A stretch of DNA of 64,000 bases from Desulfoscipio geothermicus (lineage in GTDB: Bacteria > Bacillota > Desulfotomaculia > Desulfotomaculales > Desulfallaceae), in the NCBI GenBank assembly GCA_016841205.1, contig JAENZP010000004.1:115917-179916 (forward strand). Direction: 5' to 3'. Shown in pieces: positions 1 to 9,242 of this stretch (its first letter is position 1; each line of letters begins with the position of its first letter). The translations under genes were made by a program, and so were the position numbers. The notes under the pieces are model-generated. The model did not search any database. It saw nothing but the letters and a program-made list of their open reading frames with translations, and was not told the DNA's origin.

Positions 1-334
1 TGCCAATCAGGGTGTGGGATTGGCTGCTCCGCAAATTGGGGTACCCAAGCGGGCGATTGTGGTCGATGTAGGCGCAGGTTTGGTAGAGTTTATCAATCCT
101 GTGCTTGCAGAAACCGCTGGTACGCAAATTGATAGCGAGGGCTGCCTCAGTATTCCCGGTGTTATGGGTGAAGTTACTCGTGCTGAGCGGGTCAAGGTTA
201 AAGGCTTAAACCGGGCCGGTGACGAAATCGAGCTCGAGGCCCATGGCTTTTTTGCCCGGGCACTACAGCATGAAATAGACCACCTGGAAGGAATTTTATT
301 TATTGATAAAGCAAAGAATTTAAAAAAGGTATAG
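1..334 (+). CDS. def: Peptide deformylase, 5'-truncated by window edge
   Basis: Motifs [17 protein letters not shown] and HEIDHLEG; followed by fmt. Confidence 0.95.
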   Translation, partial: ANQGVGLAAPQIGVPKRAIVVDVGAGLVEFINPVLAETAGTQIDSEGCLSIPGVMGEVTRAERVKVKGLNRAGDEIELEAHGFFARALQHEIDHLEGILFIDKAKNLKKV

Positions 335-370
335 TAATATTGGCTTTGGGTATAAAGGAGTTAAGTTAAT

Positions 371-1342
371 ATGCGAGTTGTTTTTATGGGCACACCTGAT
401 TTTGCGGTGCCATCGCTGAATGCATTGCTAAACAATAATTATGAAGTTGCCGCAGTGATTACTCAGCCTGATAAGCCTGGCGGGCGGGGAAAAAAACTGC
501 GCCCGTCGCCGGTCAAAGTAGCTGCACTGGCGGCGGGGCTGGCGGTCTATCAACCCAAGAAAGTGCGTGAGCCTGCTTTTATTGAAGTACTGCGGGGATT
601 ATGTCCGGATATAATAGTGGTGGCAGCTTTTGGGCAAATATTGCCGGAGGAAATTTTATATCTGCCCCCACATGGTTGTATTAATGTGCATGCTTCGCTC
701 TTACCTGCATACCGGGGGGCGGCACCCATTCACCGGGCCATAATCAATGGGGAACGGCAAACCGGAGTTACCATTATGCAAATGGACACGGGCTTGGATA
801 CTGGTGCTATGCTGTTGCAGGGCCAGGTGCCGATTGGCTCTGATGATACAGTTGGGATGGTGCATGACCGGCTGGCGGCGCTGGGCGGGCACCTGCTGCT
901 TGAAGTGTTGGAACTGATTAAAAACGGTCGGGCGCGGCCTGTGCCCCAGGAAGATAGCCGTTCCTGCTATGCCGCCATGCTAACCCGAACTGATGAGATA
1001 ATATGCTGGGAACAGGATGCAGAGACAATCAAAAACCAGGTCAGGGGTTTAAATCCTTGGCCGGGCGCACGCACCTCCCTTGGAGACAAGCTGCTGAAAA
1101 TATGGCAGGTATCCGTGGTTCGGGATTACCCGGTGGGTACTGCTGAGCCGGGCCAGGTGGTGGAAGTCCGTGGCGACCGTGGCATTTTGGTTCAAACCGG
1201 TGGCGGCATACTGAGTATTGAAGAATTGCAGTTGCAGGGTAAAAAACGGATGAATACGGTCGAATTTTTACGGGGGCACTCGCTGGCAGCCGGCAGCAAG
1301 CTGGGCGAAGGACAGGTGTTGGCAGGTGATTGCGTTGTATGA
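371..1342 (+). CDS. fmt: Methionyl-tRNA formyltransferase
   Basis: MRVVFMGTPDFAVPSL, HASLLPAYRGAAPIHRAI; 3' of def. Confidence 0.97.
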   Translation: MRVVFMGTPDFAVPSLNALLNNNYEVAAVITQPDKPGGRGKKLRPSPVKVAALAAGLAVYQPKKVREPAFIEVLRGLCPDIIVVAAFGQILPEEILYLPPHGCINVHASLLPAYRGAAPIHRAIINGERQTGVTIMQMDTGLDTGAMLLQGQVPIGSDDTVGMVHDRLAALGGHLLLEVLELIKNGRARPVPQEDSRSCYAAMLTRTDEIICWEQDAETIKNQVRGLNPWPGARTSLGDKLLKIWQVSVVRDYPVGTAEPGQVVEVRGDRGILVQTGGGILSIEELQLQGKKRMNTVEFLRGHSLAAGSKLGEGQVLAGDCVV

Positions 1343-2120
1343 CGTGGTGCAGATCCACACGCACAAACGCCTGTTTATTGGTTTATTGGTGGCCAGCCTC
1401 TTGGTGGTGGGTTTACTTGTTTTATCCATTTGGTTCCTTGTTTTTAGCCCGGAACGCTCTATGATTTACAAATTTGTGCTGTTAGCAGTGGCGCTGGTAC
1501 TGCTGGTTACTATCATGCTGGCTGGTATTGGCTTGACCGCCATAGTTTTGACGATTATCCGCGCAAGGCCCTTTGCCTTGTTACAGGGCCCCACGCGGGT
1601 GGCGCTGAATACCTTTTTCCCTTTGGTGTTAATGCTGGGCAGGTTGCTTAAAATAGATATGAATCGGATTAAAAACTCTTTTATTGAAGTAAACAATAGC
1701 TTGGTGCGGGTCATGCAGATCAGTGTTGCACCGGGGCAGCTGTTGCTGCTGGCTCCGCATTGTTTGCAAAACAGTGCTTGCGTGCATAAAGTTGCGGGCA
1801 ATGTGAATAATTGCCGACAATGTGGCCAGTGTATGGTTAGCGATTTACTGCAATTGCGGGACCGTTACGGTATCATGGTGGGGATGGCCACCGGAGGTAC
1901 ACTGGCCCGCAAATACGTGCAGGATTACCGTCCTAAAGCTATTGTGGCGATAGCCTGCGAGCGGGATTTAACCAGCGGTATTTTGGATGCCAACCCGGTA
2001 CCGGTGCTGGGCGTCACAAATTTAAGGCCTCACGGGCCATGCCAGGACACGCAGTTTTCATTCCGGCGGGTTGAAGGAGCCATCCAATATTTTTTAAGTG
2101 ATGGAAGTGATCATATTTGA
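1326..2120 (+). CDS. DUF116 domain membrane protein
   Basis: N-terminal TM segments then Cys-rich domain (CVHKVAGNVNNCRQCGQC); typical location between fmt and rsmB. Confidence 0.8.
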   Translation: MIALYDVVQIHTHKRLFIGLLVASLLVVGLLVLSIWFLVFSPERSMIYKFVLLAVALVLLVTIMLAGIGLTAIVLTIIRARPFALLQGPTRVALNTFFPLVLMLGRLLKIDMNRIKNSFIEVNNSLVRVMQISVAPGQLLLLAPHCLQNSACVHKVAGNVNNCRQCGQCMVSDLLQLRDRYGIMVGMATGGTLARKYVQDYRPKAIVAIACERDLTSGILDANPVPVLGVTNLRPHGPCQDTQFSFRRVEGAIQYFLSDGSDHI

Positions 2121-3478
2121 CACATAAGACAAGCGCCAGGGAAGCGGCCCTAAAAGTACTGCTGGCGGTGGATGAACGGGAAGCTTACGCCAATCTGGCT
2201 CTGGGTTCGTTACTGGATAAGCTGGAGCCGGAAAAATTAGACCGGTCTTTTATCACCGAACTGGTTTACGGGACCTTGCGCACTCAAAATACGCTGGACT
2301 GGGCGCTAAGCCATTATTTGCGGCGGCCGCTGCCCGACCTTTCGGCTGTCGTACGGAATATATTACGTTTAGGAGCCTATCAGGTTTTGTTTATGGACCG
2401 GGTGCCCGATTCCGCTGCCGTTAATGAGTCGGCCAATCTGGCTCGTCGGCATGGGCATGAAGGCATTGTTAAATTTGTTAACGGTGTGCTGCGTAATTTA
2501 ACCCGGGGCAAGGAGCAGTTAAGCTATCCCGATCCTGCTGAGGACCCCGTGCAGTATATAACCTTACGCTACTCTCACCCGGACTGGCTGGTGCGCCGGT
2601 GGCTTAATGATTTTGGATATCAAGAGACAGAGGCCCTTTGTTCAGCCAACAATCAGCCCGCGCCAAACACCGTGCGGGTTAATACGTTAAAAACCAGCGC
2701 TGCAGAGTTAGTGGAGAGACTTGCCGGCTTGGGCGTGGGAGCGCAAAGAGGCCAATATGCCGTTGACTGCCTGCAATTGCAGGGATTTGTATCCTTGGGT
2801 GGATTGGCCCCATTCAAAGAAGGATTGTTCCAGGCCCAGGATGAAAGCTCTATACTGGTAGGACAGGCCGTGTGCCCCGTGCCGGGTGCCCGGGTGCTGG
2901 ATGTGGCCAGTGCCCCCGGCGGTAAAGCCACGCACCTGGCCCAACTTATGCAAAACCAGGGCGTGATACTGGCCCTGGATGTGCATGAGCATAAAATAAA
3001 ACTCATTGAAGAAAATTGCCGGCGGCTAGGTGTGCAAATCGTGCAGCCAATTCTGGCCGATGCCCGGCAAATCCCGGAAAAGTACACCGGCTGGGCCGAT
3101 TACGTGCTGGTTGACGCTCCCTGCTCAGGCTTGGGTGTACTGCGCAGGCGTCCGGATGCCAGGTGGCGCAAGCAGGAAGAACAAATTGCCGCTTTAGCTG
3201 TGCTGCAGGCACAAATTTTAGAGTCTGCAGCGGCTGCGTTAAAGCCCGGCGGGGTTTTAGTATACAGTACCTGCACCATTACATGGGAAGAAAACCTGGG
3301 GCAGGTGGAATCATTTTTAAATAAACATCCAGAATTCAGGTTAGAGCCCCTGGCCGGATTATTACCGCCTGAACTTGACCAGGCAGCTACCCTGGACTGG
3401 GGTTACCTGCAAATATTACCTCATAAGCATGAGCTGGACGGGTTTTTCATAGCCAGGCTTGGTAAAAGCGGTAATTAG
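2117..3478 (+). CDS. rsmB: 16S rRNA (cytosine(967)-C(5))-methyltransferase
   Basis: NusB-like N-terminus; VLDVASAPGGKATHLAQLM, VLVDAPCSGLGVLRRRPDARW. Confidence 0.95.
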   Translation: MTHKTSAREAALKVLLAVDEREAYANLALGSLLDKLEPEKLDRSFITELVYGTLRTQNTLDWALSHYLRRPLPDLSAVVRNILRLGAYQVLFMDRVPDSAAVNESANLARRHGHEGIVKFVNGVLRNLTRGKEQLSYPDPAEDPVQYITLRYSHPDWLVRRWLNDFGYQETEALCSANNQPAPNTVRVNTLKTSAAELVERLAGLGVGAQRGQYAVDCLQLQGFVSLGGLAPFKEGLFQAQDESSILVGQAVCPVPGARVLDVASAPGGKATHLAQLMQNQGVILALDVHEHKIKLIEENCRRLGVQIVQPILADARQIPEKYTGWADYVLVDAPCSGLGVLRRRPDARWRKQEEQIAALAVLQAQILESAAAALKPGGVLVYSTCTITWEENLGQVESFLNKHPEFRLEPLAGLLPPELDQAATLDWGYLQILPHKHELDGFFIARLGKSGN

Positions 3479-3549
3479 CCCTTAATCTGATAAGCAGGAT
3501 TTGTGTGGACGCATGTAGAATAGCAAAACATGTCGACGGGGGATTTTTT

Positions 3550-4596
3550 ATGCCGGGATTAGCCAATATTAAGGATTTGACGCTGGAGGAACTGGAACGT
3601 GAGGTAACCGCCCTGGACATGGCTAAGTATAGAGCCGCTCAGGTGGTTGACTGGATGCATCGCAAGGGGGTGGACTCTTTTGCGAAAATGGCCAATGTGC
3701 CTAGAGAAGTGCAGGAGAAACTGGCCGGTAAATTTAGCCCAGGTGGGTTAGTAGTGCTGGATAAAAAGGTTTCCCGTGGTGGCGAGGCGGTAAAATTTTT
3801 GTTACAATTGGCGGACGGCCAGGCTGTGGAGAGCGTGCTAATGAAATATCGCTACGGCTATACCGCTTGTCTTTCCACCCAGGTAGGATGCCGCATGGGC
3901 TGCAAACTCTGTGCTTCGGGGCTAAACGGTCTATTCCGCAACCTTACCCCGGGTGAACTGATTGACCAAATTTTGGCTATGCAAAAGTCATCAGGCCAGC
4001 GTATCGGACGTATAGTATTAATGGGCTCTGGCGAGCCGCTGGATAATTATGCGACTACGGTTAAATTTTTGGAACTGGTTAGCGCGCCGTACGGGCTGGG
4101 AATTGGCCACCGGCACATTACTATATCAACCTGCGGTATCGTGCCGCGCATTTACGAATTAATGCAATTGCACCTGGCAATTACCCTGGCGGTTTCTCTA
4201 CATGCCCCCAATAATACGCTGCGCAGCCAACTGGTGCCGGTTAACCGGGTCTACCCGCTGGAAAAACTGCTTCCTGCCTGTCGTGCTTATGCTGAGTCTA
4301 CCGGACGGCGGGTGTCCTTTGAATATGCTTTGTTAGGCGGGATGAATGATACACTGGCCCATGCCAAAGAGCTGGCCGGTATATTACGCGGTATTCACTG
4401 TCATGTTAATTTAATTCCTGCCAATCTGGTACCCGAGCGTGGTATCGCTAGCTGCGGTGCCAAGGAAGTGCAGGCTTTTAAGACGGTATTGGAAAAAGCC
4501 GGTTATCCGGTAACTTTGCGCAGAGAAATGGGCTTGGACATTGATGCTGCCTGCGGTCAGCTGCGCCGGCGGCTAATGGTGAGCGATAAACCTTAA
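3550..4596 (+). CDS. rlmN: 23S rRNA (adenine(2503)-C(2))-methyltransferase, radical SAM
   Basis: CLSTQVGCRMGCKLCASGLNGLFRNLTPGE; ATG at 3550 preceded by a G-rich RBS. Confidence 0.93.
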   Translation: MPGLANIKDLTLEELEREVTALDMAKYRAAQVVDWMHRKGVDSFAKMANVPREVQEKLAGKFSPGGLVVLDKKVSRGGEAVKFLLQLADGQAVESVLMKYRYGYTACLSTQVGCRMGCKLCASGLNGLFRNLTPGELIDQILAMQKSSGQRIGRIVLMGSGEPLDNYATTVKFLELVSAPYGLGIGHRHITISTCGIVPRIYELMQLHLAITLAVSLHAPNNTLRSQLVPVNRVYPLEKLLPACRAYAESTGRRVSFEYALLGGMNDTLAHAKELAGILRGIHCHVNLIPANLVPERGIASCGAKEVQAFKTVLEKAGYPVTLRREMGLDIDAACGQLRRRLMVSDKP

Positions 4597-4610
4597 TGAG
4601 GTGATCTGCG

Positions 4611-5357
4611 GTGGGTTTTTTCTCGGAGCTGGAAGGTAGCCTGGAAAAATATATTGAAGGTTTTTTTAAAGATAAATTCGGCAGCGGTGGTCTACAGCCG
4701 GTGGAAATAGCCAAAAAACTGGCGCGAGAAATGCGTGACCGGCGCCGGACCGGGCTTAAGGATATTTACGTGCCTAACCGGTTTGAGGTTTTCCTGGCGC
4801 CAGGGGACTTTGCCGTGGTTACGCCGCTTATTGACCGGTTGTCGGCGGAAATGGCCGAATATGTAAAAAACAAGGCCATCGAAAAAAAATATACCATGCT
4901 GGGGCCGGTGGCGGTGTTCTTTGCGGAACAGCAGGATTTGCTACAGGGACAGCTGCGGATAAATAGTTTTTTTGATGAGAGTGTGGAAGAAGCGCAGGAG
5001 CAGACGGAAGTAGAAGATACGATGCGTTTTAAACCGGTAAGGGGGATGCCTGAAACCGGTCAAAACCCAACTGGGTTGCTGGAAGTGGCGGAGGGTCCGT
5101 TAACCGGTAAACGCTTTGCGCTGGCCAGTAACCAGGTGGTGATTGGTCGCGGTGAAATATGTGATATATGTCTGCCGGACAGCAGTATTTCCAGGCGCCA
5201 CGCCGTTATCAGCCGTACGGGCCGGCAGCTTATCATTAAAGACCGGTCCAGCACCAATGGGACCTATGTTAACGGGGTGAAGGTTTCCCAACGAGAACTA
5301 ATTGATGGGGATATGATCAAAATGGGTAATACGGTATTAATATTTAAGGTGGAATGA
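4611..5357 (+). CDS. DUF3662/FHA domain protein (FhaA-like)
   Basis: N-terminal GFFSELEGSLEKYIEGFF, C-terminal FHA signature ISRRHAVISR...STNGTYVNG. Confidence 0.9.
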   Translation: MGFFSELEGSLEKYIEGFFKDKFGSGGLQPVEIAKKLAREMRDRRRTGLKDIYVPNRFEVFLAPGDFAVVTPLIDRLSAEMAEYVKNKAIEKKYTMLGPVAVFFAEQQDLLQGQLRINSFFDESVEEAQEQTEVEDTMRFKPVRGMPETGQNPTGLLEVAEGPLTGKRFALASNQVVIGRGEICDICLPDSSISRRHAVISRTGRQLIIKDRSSTNGTYVNGVKVSQRELIDGDMIKMGNTVLIFKVE

Positions 5358-5902
5358 TTTTTTTGGATATTATTTTATTTGTACTGCGCACCGCTTTTAT
5401 AGTATTAATATACGTATTTATATGCATAGTTTTAATTTATTTAATTAGGGATTTACATAACACGGCAAGACCCCGTACAGAAACGCCTGCTGCAATTACA
5501 GAGGGTTTAGGTTACCGGGTAACCAGTTCGGCCACCACTGAAAAAAGTGGTCTGGGATTGTTACGCATTGAATCCGCACCAAAAAAATATGCTATGGAAG
5601 GTGCGGAGTTTGTTCTGGACAGGGAGTTGAAGTTAGGCCGTGGGCCTCAGAATGAAGTTATCCTACCCGACCGGTTTGCTTCAAACAACCATGCCAGGCT
5701 GTATAATCGGGACGGGCAGTACTGGCTGGAAGATTTGGGAAGCAAGAACGGTACTTATTTAAATGGGAACCCCCTTGCCGAAACCACGGTACTGGCCAAT
5801 GGTGATCAAATAAGAATAGGCGAGATTATATTCAAGTTTGTGAGGTGGGGTTATGAAGTGGAGTCAGATCACCGAGTGCGGCCCGGTGCGCCGGCGGAAT
5901 GA
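5354..5902 (+). CDS. FHA domain membrane protein (FhaB-like)
   Basis: N-terminal TM helix and FHA motif KLGRGPQNEVILPD...GSKNGTYLNG. Confidence 0.88.
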   Translation: MIFLDIILFVLRTAFIVLIYVFICIVLIYLIRDLHNTARPRTETPAAITEGLGYRVTSSATTEKSGLGLLRIESAPKKYAMEGAEFVLDRELKLGRGPQNEVILPDRFASNNHARLYNRDGQYWLEDLGSKNGTYLNGNPLAETTVLANGDQIRIGEIIFKFVRWGYEVESDHRVRPGAPAE

Positions 5903-6569
5903 AGATTGGCTCTGTGTTTGTCCTGATTTAGGCTTGTTTGCTGTGGCGGACGGTATGGGCGGTCACCAGGCCGGGGATGTGGCCAGCAGGATGGCCCTCG
6001 GAGTTCTGGAGCACTATCTTAGGGAAAACCAGTACAATATTGTATCCAGCCGGGAAAGGTTGGCTAGGGGGATACAGCAAGCCAATGATGCAGTATACCT
6101 TGCTGCCCGGGAAAATATCCAGCAGCAGGGGATGGGCACTACAATAACTGTCTGTTTGGTGGAAGGTTATAAAGTTATAGTGGCCAATGTAGGTGACAGC
6201 AGAGCATTATTACTGCGGGAAGGCAAAATTAATAAATTAACTGTTGACCACTCGCTAGTGCAAGAGTTGGTTGACGGGGGGGGCATATCCGAAAAGGAAG
6301 CTATGCAGCATCCACGGCGCAATGTTTTAACCAGGGCGCTTGGCATCGGTCCTCGGTTAGATGTGGATATCTACGAGTATGACATTGCCCGGGGTGACCG
6401 GCTGCTTATTTGTACAGATGGATTAACCGGTTTTGTGCCGGAGATGCGGATTGGCGATTTAATGATACTGCCTCCAAATCCGCAAGACGTTGCGCATATG
6501 CTACTGGACGAAGCCATTGCCTTTGGTAGTAACGATAATATATCTATCATTATTCTGGCGGTGGATTAA
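5853..6569 (+). CDS. PP2C-family Ser/Thr phosphatase
   Basis: VRRRNEDW, ADGMGGHQAGDVAS, VGDSRALLL, CTDGLTGFV. Confidence 0.93.
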   Translation: MKWSQITECGPVRRRNEDWLCVCPDLGLFAVADGMGGHQAGDVASRMALGVLEHYLRENQYNIVSSRERLARGIQQANDAVYLAARENIQQQGMGTTITVCLVEGYKVIVANVGDSRALLLREGKINKLTVDHSLVQELVDGGGISEKEAMQHPRRNVLTRALGIGPRLDVDIYEYDIARGDRLLICTDGLTGFVPEMRIGDLMILPPNPQDVAHMLLDEAIAFGSNDNISIIILAVD

Positions 6570-6570
6570 T

Positions 6571-7824
6571 TTGCACGGGCGCGGTAAAGAGCGAAAATTA
6601 CTGGCAGTGGCTTTCCTTTACACTCTCACCGGGGGAATAATTCTTTACCTGAAGGAACCTGGAACGGGCGGAATATGGGCTATGGCCGCTGCATCGATCA
6701 TGTTTGCCGGATCTATACTGCTCAGCGTGCTGTGGCAGATGCGGCGGGTAAGTTTTGATCAGTATATAACCCCTTTAATCAGCTTTCTTGCCGGTACCGG
6801 GTTGGTATTCCTGTTTCGCCTGAATCCCGGGTACGGGTACAGGCAGTTATCTTGGGTGGTCATTGGTCTGGTAGCTTTATATTTGACAACAACCTTGCTG
6901 TGTCGTTACCGGGAATTGGCTGATTACAAGTACCTGGTAGCTCTGGCCGGTATTTTAGCACTGCTTTTACCCATATTTTTTGGTATCGAATTGGGTGGGG
7001 CGAAAAGCTGGCTGGACCTGGGACTGTTTCACTTTCAACCATCTGAATTTGTTAAGCTGCTACTGGTGTTTTTTCTGGGCAGTTATTTAATGGAAAGCCG
7101 CATGCTGTTGCAGGCGGGTGAACAGCGGGTCTATATATTACCCGGTGTTCAGCAATGGGGACCGCTTTTGGGTATGTGGCTAACGGCGCTATTAGTGTTG
7201 GTGTTTCAAAAGGACTTGGGGACTGCACTGATTTATTTTGGTACCTTTCTAGCCATGGTATACATGGCTACGGCCCGTTGGCTGTATATTCTGCTTGGTT
7301 CTTTACTGTTTTTCTTCGGGGCGGCGACCGCATACATGCTGGTAGGCCATGTACATACAAGGGTAGCTATTTGGCTGGACCCCTGGGCTACAGCCCAGGA
7401 ATCTGGTTATCAAATTATCCAGTCACTGTATGCCATTAACAACGGCGGTATTTTTGGGGCTGGGCTGGGAGCTGGATTTCCCGGATTTATTCCGGCGGTG
7501 CACACTGACTTTATTTTTGCCGCCATTTGCGAGGAAACCGGTTTGCTGGGCGGTATTGGCATTATGGTTATGTATATGCTGCTGATTTACCGCGGTTTTA
7601 AAATTGCTCTGGCGGCTCGGGATGAATATGCCGGATTGATGGCCGCCGGCTTTACTGCCATTTTGGGCTTGCAAGTATTCATTATAATTGCCGGGGTGAC
7701 AAAATTATTGCCTATGACAGGTATCACTTTGCCATTTATCAGTTACGGGGGTAGTTCGATGGTGGCCAATTTTATTTTGGCCGGGATGCTGCTTAATATT
7801 TCTGGAGAGGCCGATACGCTATGA
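6571..7824 (+). CDS. FtsW/RodA/SpoVE-family SEDS protein
   Basis: Polytopic; AKSWLDLG..FQPSEFVKL, GAGLGAG, LPFISYGGSSMVAN; probable TTG start at 6571. Confidence 0.92.
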   Translation: MHGRGKERKLLAVAFLYTLTGGIILYLKEPGTGGIWAMAAASIMFAGSILLSVLWQMRRVSFDQYITPLISFLAGTGLVFLFRLNPGYGYRQLSWVVIGLVALYLTTTLLCRYRELADYKYLVALAGILALLLPIFFGIELGGAKSWLDLGLFHFQPSEFVKLLLVFFLGSYLMESRMLLQAGEQRVYILPGVQQWGPLLGMWLTALLVLVFQKDLGTALIYFGTFLAMVYMATARWLYILLGSLLFFFGAATAYMLVGHVHTRVAIWLDPWATAQESGYQIIQSLYAINNGGIFGAGLGAGFPGFIPAVHTDFIFAAICEETGLLGGIGIMVMYMLLIYRGFKIALAARDEYAGLMAAGFTAILGLQVFIIIAGVTKLLPMTGITLPFISYGGSSMVANFILAGMLLNISGEADTL

Positions 7825-9200
7825 AAGGTAATGTGAGCAAGCTGGCCTATTTAATACTGGCGGGTTTGGTGGTAATCTGTGTGTACCTGGCCTTGATTCC
7901 GTGCTATATAGACCGCGTGTCCGGCAGTGGCCTTGCGCCGGCTGACCCTCGCATTGCCGTCCGTGAAAGTCAAATTCAGCGGGGGGATATCTTAGACAGG
8001 CATGGTACGGTACTAGCCCGTAGTGTGCCGGTGGAAAACGGTTATGTCAGGGAATACCCACTGGGCAGTGCCGCCGCGCATATTGTAGGTTATAATTCCA
8101 GTAAATACGGGGCCGCCGGTATTGAAAAATCCATGGCCAAGATTTTGTTGGGCCTTGAGGGCGGGAATGAGTTATATGCTTTGGGTGACCATATTTTAGG
8201 TCGCCCTGGTATTGGCAATAATGTTAGCCTAACTATTGATGCCGGGCTGCAAAAAAAAGTCACCAGCTTGCTGGCCGGCCAAAAAGGAGCCGTAGTAGTG
8301 TTGGATCCTTCTACGGGGGAAGTGCTGGCTATGGCCAGCTACCCGGATTACGACCCTGCGCAGGTGGCTAATTATATGAACCGCCAGGATTCACCCATGT
8401 TGAACCGTGCCACCCAGGGTGCTTATCCGCCTGGTTCGGCATTTAAGATTGTAACCGCAGCGGCTTTGCGAGCCGGTTTACCCGAGCTTGTGGGGGATAC
8501 AATAAACTGTACGGGGCAATTAGAGGTTAATGGCTTTACACTCCATGATAACGCCGTGCACGGTGATGTGGATTTAAGGGATGCTTTTGCTAAATCGTGC
8601 AACGTAGCCTTTGCGCGATACGGGCTGGCGGTGGGCGCGCAGCAATTTGTCCGGCAGGCTCAAACATTTGGCATGGGTAAAAGTTTTGATTTTTCACTAC
8701 CAGTATATAATGGTAATATTACTCCGGCCGATAAAATGGACGGTCCGAACCTGGCTTCCAGTGCCATCGGGCAGGGTGAAGTATTGATCAGCCCGCTGCA
8801 GGCAGCTTTGCTGGCTGCAGCTGTGGCTAACGATGGCGTCATTATGAAGCCTTATATTGTTTCCGGTTACAGTGGTGCAAAAAGTGGCCAAAGCCGCACG
8901 CAGCCGAAGGAGTGGCTTATAGCCGTGGATCCATTGGTGGCTGCTGCTTTAAAAGAAGATATGGTTGCCGTGGTAAGACAAGGCACTGGGAAGGCGGCGG
9001 CTCTGCCCGGTATCACGGTGGCCGGAAAAACGGGTTCCGCGGAAAACCCGCATGGTAAAAGCCATGCTTGGTTTGTCGGTTTTGCGCCGGCCCAGGAGCC
9101 CCGAGTGGCGGTAGCGGTGCTGTTGGAAAACGCCGGATCAGGTGGAACCGTGGCTGCCCCGCTGGCCCGGGAGGTTATCCGGCAGGCGCTGGATCTATAG
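7821..9200 (+). CDS. Penicillin-binding protein, transpeptidase (PbpA-like)
   Basis: RGDILDRHGTVLA, YPPGSAFKI, KSCNVAF, AGKTGSAENP. Confidence 0.93.
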   Translation: MKGNVSKLAYLILAGLVVICVYLALIPCYIDRVSGSGLAPADPRIAVRESQIQRGDILDRHGTVLARSVPVENGYVREYPLGSAAAHIVGYNSSKYGAAGIEKSMAKILLGLEGGNELYALGDHILGRPGIGNNVSLTIDAGLQKKVTSLLAGQKGAVVVLDPSTGEVLAMASYPDYDPAQVANYMNRQDSPMLNRATQGAYPPGSAFKIVTAAALRAGLPELVGDTINCTGQLEVNGFTLHDNAVHGDVDLRDAFAKSCNVAFARYGLAVGAQQFVRQAQTFGMGKSFDFSLPVYNGNITPADKMDGPNLASSAIGQGEVLISPLQAALLAAAVANDGVIMKPYIVSGYSGAKSGQSRTQPKEWLIAVDPLVAAALKEDMVAVVRQGTGKAAALPGITVAGKTGSAENPHGKSHAWFVGFAPAQEPRVAVAVLLENAGSGGTVAAPLAREVIRQALDL

Positions 9201-9242
9201 CTAATTGTGCAATGAGCCAGATGATTTTCGAGGAGAATTAAT

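Noticed and set aside
5853-5902. 50-nt overlap between FHA and PP2C genes as possible frameshift
   Set aside because: PP2C has its own correct N-terminus (VRRRNEDW) and the FHA domain is complete before the overlap; ordinary overlapping genes
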